Positions 1 to 5,444 of a stretch of 5,444 bases of DNA are shown one piece after another (the stretch's first letter is position 1; each line of letters begins with the position of its first letter). Source of the DNA: Candidatus Bipolaricaulota bacterium. Its GTDB lineage: Bacteria; Bipolaricaulota; Bipolaricaulia; UBA7950; UBA9294. Under the pieces are notes generated by a model. It searched no databases, was not told the DNA's origin, and worked only from the letters and a program-made list of their open reading frames with translations. The translations under genes and the position numbers were made by a program. The stretch spans positions 1 through 5,444 of the forward strand of contig JAUWNQ010000046.1 of the NCBI GenBank assembly GCA_030612565.1, in the 5' to 3' direction.

Positions 1-837
1 ATGACGATGATCGCGCTAGCAGGCCTGCTCCTTCTCTTTGTCGGGGCCGAGGGAGCGCCGTACGCGAACAGCGCCGCGATCTTCGAGCTGGGGTCGAGCG
101 GCCGGGCCTTGGGTATGGGCGGAGCCTTCCTCGCCCTTGCAGACGATGAGAGCGCCGCGTTCTACAACCCGGCCGGCCTCGGTTTCCTGCACTGGATCGG
201 GTTCTCCTCCTTGTACGCGCGGCAGTTCGATGCGTTGAACTACGCCGCGATCGGCCTCACCCTCCCGTACTTCGGCGTGACCGTGCTTCAGCTCGATTCG
301 GGGTGGATCGAGACCACAGAGGGTGGGTTCCGCTACACGAGCAGGGCCGGTATCTTCTCGGCCGGGTTCTCGATCGGCCCGATCGGCCTCGGCGGACGCT
401 TCAAGCTCTATCGAGTGGCCGCTCCTTACAGTGCAAGCGGATGGGCATTCGATCCAGCCCTTCTCATCATCACCGATATAATCAGGATCGGTCTGTTGTT
501 GGAGAACGGGTACACGCAGGCGATTGAGTTCTCGGACGGACATAACGAGGCGTGGGAACGACGGCTCAGACTGGGGATCGCAACCACGATCGCACCTTCG
601 AAAGGGGTTCACTTGAACGCTGTAGTGGAGGGGGCGGGACTATTTTCCGTCCATCCACAGCTCTGTGCGGGACTGGAAGCGGAGATCGGAGCGCTCGCTG
701 CCCGCTTCGGATACGATGGGGCCGGGGCTACCTTCGGGTTGTCGGTCCGTTTCGCGAGCTTCCAGGTCGACTTTGCCTACGCAACGCAGGAGATCCTCCC
801 CGACTGCTACCGGCTCTCACTCACCTATAGGTTCTAA
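1..837 (+). CDS. PorV/UPF0164-like outer-membrane β-barrel protein
   Basis: The 278-residue product resembles the PorV/PorQ/UPF0164 branch of FadL-like outer-membrane proteins. The diagnostic part is residues 27-60: a GRALGMGGAFLALADD stretch (34-49) followed by SAAFYNPAGL (51-60). The rest is short amphipathic β-strands with Gly and aromatic residues, and the protein ends in LSLTYRF, a C-terminal Phe as expected for BAM-dependent barrels. A hydrophobic segment at residues 4-16 looks like a signal peptide core with cleavage probably between residues 19 and 26, but its n-region has no Lys or Arg. The ATG is the first base of the window, so a longer true N-terminus upstream cannot be excluded; Met3 is another possible start. 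The family is usually about 280-400 residues, so the length is plausible. The next gene begins 15 bases downstream, implying co-transcription. Role inferred: a small outer-membrane barrel, perhaps a partner of the large protein encoded next. The substrate is unknown. The family call is fairly secure; the function is not. Confidence 0.8.
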   Translation: MTMIALAGLLLLFVGAEGAPYANSAAIFELGSSGRALGMGGAFLALADDESAAFYNPAGLGFLHWIGFSSLYARQFDALNYAAIGLTLPYFGVTVLQLDSGWIETTEGGFRYTSRAGIFSAGFSIGPIGLGGRFKLYRVAAPYSASGWAFDPALLIITDIIRIGLLLENGYTQAIEFSDGHNEAWERRLRLGIATTIAPSKGVHLNAVVEGAGLFSVHPQLCAGLEAEIGALAARFGYDGAGATFGLSVRFASFQVDFAYATQEILPDCYRLSLTYRF

Positions 838-842
838 AGCCA

Positions 843-847
843 AGGAG
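843..847 (+). promoter_or_regulatory. Shine-Dalgarno site of the large outer-membrane protein gene
   Basis: AGGAG lies five bases before the ATG at 853, inside the 15-base gap after the preceding stop codon. It fixes the start of the 1330-residue gene and leaves no room for a promoter, which supports read-through transcription from the upstream gene. Confidence 0.8.
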
Positions 848-852
848 ACAAG

Positions 853-3800
853 ATGCGGATCCTACAAGGGATAAAGCGAGAAAAGCGGATCATACTGGGC
901 GGGCTCACCCTCCTCTTCATCGTTCTTCTCCTCACCCTTCCCTCTCTCGCCATATCGGAGGAGGGGGAGTCGTTCAGTGCGCAGATCACGGGGAGGAAGA
1001 CCTGGTCGCTCAGCTATGGGATCGGTGATCCACACGGCCTTGCCCAAGCGGGGATGGCACCATACCAGATCTCTCTCGACCAGTCGCTCGCGGTCGATAT
1101 CACGGCGGAAGCCCTCTCCATCCTGACGGTCAGTGCTCACTTCAATGATCAAGAGCCCGCGAGCATGCAGTCCCTTACCGTGTACCTCGATGCTGGCAAC
1201 CTGACAGGGGTCTTCGGAGACTTCTCCATCAGCGGGAAGGAGGCGTTCGCCGTCTACAATAAGAAATTAAAAGGTGTACGGCTAGAATACCGCTTCACCG
1301 ACTTCCATGACGCCACCCTCACCGGGGTCATCTCGCAGATCGAAGGGATCTCCGAATCGAGGACGTTCATCGGCCGGACCGCACATGCCGAGGTCCTCTT
1401 CTCCTCTTTCCCCCCGGGAGAGCCGTGGCTCGACCAGCCCTACCGGCTGAACATCGCCGGGCTATATGCATATGCTATCGTTGCCCCGTTTATCGAGGGC
1501 TTCTCCACGGTTGAGCTCGCGTTCGACCCCTCTTCCGCCCTGCAAACGCTCCTTACAAGCTATGGTCTCGGCTATCTATCCGAAACGATAGCTTCCTTCC
1601 CTAGTTCGGATCTCACCGCGGATAGCTTCGTCGTTGTCAGCAATGAGAAGGATTTCCTCCTCCTCAAACGCGAGCCAGCCTCCCTCTTGCGCGCCAGATT
1701 GGAGGAGGCGATCAAGACCTACAACCAGGAGAACGACCTGACCGGAACGGAGAAGAAACGCTACCCGTTCAACGTGGGGACCGACTACGAACGAGCCTTC
1801 CTCGATCAGCTCGCTTCGTCCGTCGCCATCATCGTAGATGATGAGGATTATCCCCTCACCAGTGGAATTCAACACCGGTTCTATACTCTCGGACGGACGG
1901 ACCTCAAGGAGGGTTCGATCAGGGTCGAGGTGAGCCTGGACGGGGGAACCTTCCTGCCGATCTCCAACCCGGAGTTTTCCAGTTATCAGGTCACGCCGTT
2001 CCCGAACGAGGGGATCATCGAACTCGACTTTCCGGAGAGCTTTTTCGCCGGGGAGGAGAGCGCCGTGCGCGTATCGTTTGACTATGCAATCTCCGGGGAT
2101 ATGTTCATGCTCGGGTTCTCGCTCGTGCCGGGGAGCGAGAAGGTGTACTTGAACGGAACCCTCCTCCAACGCAACGTCGATTACTCGATCGACTACGATA
2201 TTGGAGCGTTGATCCTGTTTACGGAGGCCGGGGAGAAGGACACGATCCGTATCGATTACGAGCGCTACCGCGGTGGGCTGGGAGGGGCTGCCGACTACGC
2301 GCGTAACTTCTACGGCGTGAGCTTAGACCTTCCGTTCTCCGACGCCCTCTCTTTTGAAGTGAGCCTCCTGCAGGCGGCCGATAGCCCAACCCCCCTCGGC
2401 GACCAGGATAAGACGCGCACCATGCCGAATACTCACACCGTCTCCGGGATTGTCGGTTCCGTGAACCTGGACGGGTTCACCGCCCATTTCACCCTGGGGT
2501 ACAACGAAGACCGCTTCCCGTTTGACGACAACCTGCGCACGAACCTCCCCAACATGGCGACCAGCCTCCTCGCTATTGAGAACTACACCTTCGTCGGGAC
2601 ATTAGGGGGATTGAGCGTGTACCACGAGGGCACCTGGAATACCTACAACACCTCGGACGGCCTCGCGGGGAACCGTATCCACTCGATCGTAAGCGAGGGA
2701 GATCGCGTCTTCTTCGCGACCTCATCCGGGCTGACCGTTCTCGATCTGAGCGGGGATGCCCCCCTGGCCCAGGTCGGGAACTGGCACCGTTACTACCGCG
2801 AGGACGGCCTCCCCAACAGTTCGATCCGCGACCTCCTTCTCCTCGATGGAACCCTTTGGGTCGGGACCGAGGAAGGGCTCGCCGCGGTGAAGCTAGCTAA
2901 TCTCGACGACCGGGAGAGCTGGGAGATACATGCGGAAGAGGAATTTACCGAGCATGGGGCGATTCTCTCCCTCGCCGGGGAGGACGAACAGATCTACCTT
3001 GGAACGGAGAGCGGTCTCTTCCTCTTCGACACCCAAGATGAGACATTGACTGAAGTCCCCGGGATGAGCGGGCTTCGCATCAACGACCTTCTCATCGCGA
3101 ACCAGACGCTCTACGTAGCCTCCGACCGCGGTCTGCGCGCCGTCCATAACGGAGTCGGAGCTGGTTGGCTCGCCTTTGGGGAGGTGGTCAACTCCCTTGC
3201 CTGGGTGGACGGCGAGCTGTGGTACGGAAGTGCAAGCGGGCTTCACCGCGGTTCCGGGGGAGAGGACCTGTTCACGGACTGGGAGATCACCAGTGTTGCA
3301 GTCGATCCTGAAGGAGCTGTGTGGGCGGGAAGCCGTGCCGACGAGGATTACCGGTTGCGAGTCTGGCGGATCGACACGACGATCGATCCCTTCGAGAATG
3401 CCGAGACCGGGATAGACGGACGCGATAAATCCCGTTTCATCGATATCGATGCCGCCGACCATACCGATCGCGGCTTCCTGGGCCGGGTCGACTTCCACAG
3501 GCAGATGGAGAACGCCACCCTGTCAGGGGCCTTCGAGAACGTCTCCCCGACCTTTACCTCGATCGGCCGCCTCGGTCGCAGCGACAGTACCGGGTGGACC
3601 CTCCAGGGGACCGCACGCCCGATCGATGAGGTGAACTTCTCCGCCTCCCACAACTATCACCTGATCGATCAGGCCGGCGAGCATCCGCGGACAACGATGG
3701 AGAACGCGGTATCCCTCTCCCTCGATATCGGGCCGCGTATCGATCTCTCCCTCAACCAGGGGATGGTGAACGACGACGCGTTCCACCGTGGATTCGACGA

Positions 3801-4845
3801 TGGGACGTTCTCCTACACCGTCAACGTTCAGGATCAGTTGTTCGAGGAGAAGCTTGGCCTCTCCCTCCATTGGCGGGACGCATTCAGCAAAGATTTCCTC
3901 CTCGAAACCTCCCGCCGTGAGAACGCGCTTTCGGTGAACGGAACCTACAAGATGACCCCGGAGATCTCACTCGCGGCCGCTTGGGGACGGCCGCTGCCCT
4001 TTACCGGCGGAGATCCGACCGGGAGCGAGAAGTGGGGGCTGTCCGCGAACTGGAACGCCAGGTTCGAACAGATAACGACTAAACTCGCTTACACCTTCGC
4101 AAGCCGGCGCTCCCTTCCTGTAGGGACCTTCCGCGCAACGCAAGAGGCGAAACTCGATCTTAGGTTCGACCCATTCGACCTCTCCGACTGGAAGTTCACC
4201 CCGAGCCTCAACCTTAGCGTCACGAACAATGAAGGGCTCCTATCCGTGACTGGAGCGGGGACGCTACGCACGGTCCTCGATCCCTTCTCCGTGAGAACGA
4301 CGTATCGCCGCGAGATCTCCGGCCTGGGAGAGGAGAGGATGCAGACAAAGGAGAGTTTCACCCTCAACATCGATTACACCGGCCTCCCCGACCTGAAACC
4401 GAACCTGACCTACTCCCAGAACACGAGCGCGGTCACCTACCGAGGAGAAACACGCCCTACGGTCACCCGCAATCTCACCGGCAGACTCACCTGGACGCCA
4501 GCGGACGGAACCCGAGATCGGCTCTCGCTCTCGGTGCGTGGAGTGACACGCGAGGAGGAGACTACCCTCACCGCCACACTCAACAACTCCTACACGTTCT
4601 CGTACGCCCTATTCGACGAGGAGATCATCCCACAGCCGCTCTCTCTGCGGCTCGACCTCGACGGCAGCTACGAGGGGAGGGCGGAGGGGCCAAGCCTCAG
4701 CCTCTCGTTCAAGGGGAATGCGGACCTCACCCTCTCTGATACCTGGAGCACTTCGTTCGCCGCCTCGTATTTAACCGGGACTAAGAGTACCGCGGGGATC
4801 TATCACAGCCTACTCTTCGAGCTCTTCGTCGCGGCGAAGTTCTAA
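853..4845 (+). CDS. Large outer-membrane protein: SprA-like N-terminal region, seven-bladed Reg_prop propeller, C-terminal β-barrel
   Basis: This 1330-residue protein is predicted to sit in the outer membrane. Residues 1-33 form a signal peptide: a long basic n-region (R2, K8, R9, K11, R12), a hydrophobic core (13-29), and a SLA cleavage site after A33. Residues 36-480 are mostly β, with a GVFGDFSISGKE segment near 119 and a GSEKVYLNG motif at 427-435, both resembling SprA-type and related large outer-membrane proteins. A helical, charged stretch (about 276-325) interrupts this region. Residues 484-553 look like amphipathic strands. Residues 572-841 hold seven Reg_prop-like repeats, enough for one β-propeller. 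Residues 857-1330 are alternating polar and hydrophobic strands ending in FVAAKF, a barrel C-terminus. No Cys, protease or kinase motif was seen. It lies 15 bases after the PorV-like gene and 18 before the ThiF-like gene. The function is unknown; surface display, export or carbohydrate sensing are possible. Outer-membrane location is well supported, SprA kinship is tentative. Confidence 0.75.
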   Translation: MRILQGIKREKRIILGGLTLLFIVLLLTLPSLAISEEGESFSAQITGRKTWSLSYGIGDPHGLAQAGMAPYQISLDQSLAVDITAEALSILTVSAHFNDQEPASMQSLTVYLDAGNLTGVFGDFSISGKEAFAVYNKKLKGVRLEYRFTDFHDATLTGVISQIEGISESRTFIGRTAHAEVLFSSFPPGEPWLDQPYRLNIAGLYAYAIVAPFIEGFSTVELAFDPSSALQTLLTSYGLGYLSETIASFPSSDLTADSFVVVSNEKDFLLLKREPASLLRARLEEAIKTYNQENDLTGTEKKRYPFNVGTDYERAFLDQLASSVAIIVDDEDYPLTSGIQHRFYTLGRTDLKEGSIRVEVSLDGGTFLPISNPEFSSYQVTPFPNEGIIELDFPESFFAGEESAVRVSFDYAISGDMFMLGFSLVPGSEKVYLNGTLLQRNVDYSIDYDIGALILFTEAGEKDTIRIDYERYRGGLGGAADYARNFYGVSLDLPFSDALSFEVSLLQAADSPTPLGDQDKTRTMPNTHTVSGIVGSVNLDGFTAHFTLGYNEDRFPFDDNLRTNLPNMATSLLAIENYTFVGTLGGLSVYHEGTWNTYNTSDGLAGNRIHSIVSEGDRVFFATSSGLTVLDLSGDAPLAQVGNWHRYYREDGLPNSSIRDLLLLDGTLWVGTEEGLAAVKLANLDDRESWEIHAEEEFTEHGAILSLAGEDEQIYLGTESGLFLFDTQDETLTEVPGMSGLRINDLLIANQTLYVASDRGLRAVHNGVGAGWLAFGEVVNSLAWVDGELWYGSASGLHRGSGGEDLFTDWEITSVAVDPEGAVWAGSRADEDYRLRVWRIDTTIDPFENAETGIDGRDKSRFIDIDAADHTDRGFLGRVDFHRQMENATLSGAFENVSPTFTSIGRLGRSDSTGWTLQGTARPIDEVNFSASHNYHLIDQAGEHPRTTMENAVSLSLDIGPRIDLSLNQGMVNDDAFHRGFDDGTFSYTVNVQDQLFEEKLGLSLHWRDAFSKDFLLETSRRENALSVNGTYKMTPEISLAAAWGRPLPFTGGDPTGSEKWGLSANWNARFEQITTKLAYTFASRRSLPVGTFRATQEAKLDLRFDPFDLSDWKFTPSLNLSVTNNEGLLSVTGAGTLRTVLDPFSVRTTYRREISGLGEERMQTKESFTLNIDYTGLPDLKPNLTYSQNTSAVTYRGETRPTVTRNLTGRLTWTPADGTRDRLSLSVRGVTREEETTLTATLNNSYTFSYALFDEEIIPQPLSLRLDLDGSYEGRAEGPSLSLSFKGNADLTLSDTWSTSFAASYLTGTKSTAGIYHSLLFELFVAAKF
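2131..2205 (+). other. SprA-type motif within the large protein (residues 427-451)
   Basis: Residues 427-451 read GSEKVYLNGTLLQ, then R440, D443-Y444 and the closing D447-Y448-D449-I450-G451. From memory, the pattern GSE-x-VYL-x-G-x-LL-x-R-x-x-DY-x-IDY-x-x-G recurs in SprA and other very large outer-membrane proteins, where it forms a small β-hairpin unit before the barrel. It is the strongest local sequence link to a known family outside the propeller. The motif is also found in large outer-membrane proteins unrelated to type IX secretion, so it does not by itself prove a translocon function. Confidence 0.55.
2566..3375 (+). repeat. Seven Reg_prop-type β-propeller blades (residues 572-841)
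   Basis: Seven degenerate protein repeats of about 35-45 residues follow the two-component-regulator propeller pattern: a start like IxSL, then a loop, then LWVGTxxGL and a variable strand. The GT-like signature occurs at G582-T583, A622-T623, G671-T672, G717-T718, A756-S757, G792-S793 and G826-S827. Six of these are followed by a Gly-Leu (586-587, 626-627, 675-676, 721-722, 760-761, 796-797); the seventh lacks it. DGL linkers occur at 602-604 and 651-653. The clearest blade is DGLPNSSIRDLLLLDGTLWV at 651-670. Seven is the number needed to close one propeller. Divergence at DNA level is high, so this is an old duplication. Reg_prop repeats are best known from periplasmic sensors of hybrid histidine kinases, but no kinase or transmembrane helix is present here. 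Confidence 0.8.
3421..4842 (+). other. Predicted C-terminal β-barrel region of the large protein (residues 857-1330)
   Basis: About 470 residues after the propeller consist of short segments with alternating polar and hydrophobic residues, separated by turns rich in Gly, Asp, Asn and Pro, for example RLSLSVRGV and TLTATLNNSYTFSYALF. The final strand ends in FELFVAAKF with a terminal Phe, matching the BAM recognition pattern. No hydrophobic helix long enough to span the inner membrane was seen. Strand number cannot be given reliably by eye, but the length would allow a large barrel. The strand-like residues 484-553 before the propeller may belong to the same barrel. Confidence 0.65.
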
Positions 4846-4859
4846 GGAGGAATAGGAGG
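4845..4859 (+). promoter_or_regulatory. Tandem Shine-Dalgarno sequences before the ThiF-like gene
   Basis: Two AGGAGG copies occur at 4845-4850 and 4854-4859, the first sharing its A with the TAA stop of the preceding gene. The ATG at 4864 lies 13 bases after the first and 4 bases after the second, with a G-run between the second copy and the ATG. Either copy could pair with 16S rRNA, but the second is the more plausible. The overlap with the stop codon suggests translational coupling. Confidence 0.65.
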
Positions 4860-4863
4860 GGGG

Positions 4864-5444
4864 ATGGCGGAGGATCGCTACATCAGGCAGATATCCCTTT
4901 CGGAATTCGGAGAAAGAGGGCAACGTCGCCTGAGCGCGGCAAGCGTGCTCATCGCCGGGTGCGGTGCCTTGGGAACTAACAGCGCCGAGATCCTCGCCCG
5001 CGCCGGGGTCGGGAGGATCATCCTCGTCGACTTTGATAGGGTCGAACGATCGAACCTCCAGCGGCAAGTGCTGATGCGCGAGGAGGATGTCGGCCAACCA
5101 AAGGCGCAGGCGGTGGCAAAGGCTCTCAAAGGGATCAACTCCGATATTGAGGTCTCCTACGAGAAGACCCGGATCACGCCCACAAACGTCGAGCGGTTGA
5201 TCGCAGACGTCGACTTGGTTATGGATGGGTTCGACAACCTCCCCTCGCGTTACCTAGTGAACGACGCCTGCGTGAAGCACCGAATCCCATTTGCCTTCGC
5301 CACAGTTGCAGGCACCTTCGGGATGACGATGCCGATCATCCCCAAGAAAGGCCCGTGCCTGCGCTGCCTCTTCCCCGATCCAGCACCCGAGGAGTTCGTC
5401 CTCACCGCGGGGAACACCGGCCTGATCAACACGATCCCGCGAGC
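4864..5444 (+). CDS. ThiF/MoeB/HesA-family E1-like adenylyltransferase (5' part, cut by window end)
   Basis: The first 193 residues are visible. This family adenylates the C-terminal Gly-Gly of a ubiquitin-like sulfur carrier (ThiS, MoaD or CysO type) in the cytoplasm, for thiamine, molybdopterin or cysteine synthesis. The start MAEDRYIRQ matches the family N-terminus, whose R8 corresponds to the arginine reaching the partner active site. A Rossmann GCGALG lies at 32-37, D56-F-D58 binds nucleotide, SNLQRQ is at 63-68 (R67), K80 follows in GQPK, and DGFDN is at 121-125 (D124). From recalled E. coli MoeB numbering, R14, D62, R73, K86 and D130 all fit a constant offset of six. The zinc pair C165/C168 is present; the second pair would lie beyond the window. 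The conserved cysteine after it (MoeB C187, ThiF C184) is missing, with Leu at the ungapped position. No sulfur-carrier gene is visible, so ThiF, MoeB and HesA cannot be told apart. Confidence 0.9.
   Translation, partial: MAEDRYIRQISLSEFGERGQRRLSAASVLIAGCGALGTNSAEILARAGVGRIILVDFDRVERSNLQRQVLMREEDVGQPKAQAVAKALKGINSDIEVSYEKTRITPTNVERLIADVDLVMDGFDNLPSRYLVNDACVKHRIPFAFATVAGTFGMTMPIIPKKGPCLRCLFPDPAPEEFVLTAGNTGLINTIPR

Noticed and set aside
16..612. Long open frame on the minus strand antisense to the PorV-like gene
   Set aside because: The product is Arg/Glu/Pro-rich with no recognisable motif. The opposite frame has clear family signatures, so this is a shadow of high-GC coding sequence.
1261..1275. 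Short AT-rich patch (AAGAAATTAAAAGG) in GC-rich coding sequence
   Set aside because: It simply encodes KKLKG within a segment that matches the expected N-terminal pattern; too short to indicate transfer or a promoter.
1464..1473. Perfect 10-base palindrome ATATGCATAT
   Set aside because: It lies inside coding sequence encoding LYAYA and has no partner site nearby; an operator role is not supported.
1576..2169. Long minus-strand open frame inside the large outer-membrane protein gene
   Set aside because: It has a low-complexity acidic and basic composition, no family motif and no credible upstream Shine-Dalgarno sequence, and it lies entirely within a well-supported gene.
2566..3375. Possibility that the propeller belongs to a hybrid two-component sensor
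   Set aside because: No histidine kinase, receiver or HTH domain and no inner-membrane helix follow; the downstream half is β-barrel-like and ends in Phe.
2893..3498. Minus-strand open frame opposite the propeller region
   Set aside because: The plus-strand frame encodes regular propeller blades here; the antisense frame shows no repeat pattern or domain.

Overview
This window holds one co-oriented gene cluster on the + strand with almost no non-coding DNA. It has a PorV/UPF0164-like outer-membrane β-barrel protein (1-837), a very large outer-membrane protein of 1330 residues (853-4845), and the 5' part of a ThiF/MoeB/HesA-type E1-like adenylyltransferase gene (4864 to the window end, incomplete). 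The gaps between genes are 15 and 18 bases, and each gap carries a strong Shine-Dalgarno sequence, so the three genes are probably one transcription unit. No promoter, terminator, RNA gene, mobile element or CRISPR array was seen. No stretch over 300 bases lacks a gene.

The organism must be a diderm bacterium, because two consecutive genes encode proteins with N-terminal export signals, β-rich bodies and a C-terminal aromatic residue (final Phe), the usual signature for BAM-inserted barrels. Base composition looks GC-rich (roughly high fifties percent, estimated by eye), with many GGG, GAG, CTC and ATC codons. The style suggests an uncultivated lineage such as Candidatus Bipolaricaulota (Acetothermia/OP1), but this is an impression from codon style and protein type, not a placement.

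The large protein is the most interesting element. It reads as a signal peptide, then an N-terminal β-rich region containing a segment like those in SprA-type outer-membrane proteins (around residues 427-451). After a short strand-like stretch come seven Reg_prop-type repeats (residues about 572-841), the count expected for one closed seven-bladed β-propeller. A β-barrel-like C-terminal half follows, ending in Phe. The propeller appears to be inserted into an otherwise continuous outer-membrane architecture. Its immediate upstream neighbour is PorV-like. In the Bacteroidota type IX secretion system, PorV is a partner of the SprA translocon, so the pair can be read, speculatively, as a distant two-component surface-export or surface-display unit.

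The ThiF-like gene has every nucleotide-binding residue and the first zinc CxxC pair. However, the cysteine that normally follows in ThiF/MoeB is absent from the visible part. Its link to the two envelope genes is probably only positional.
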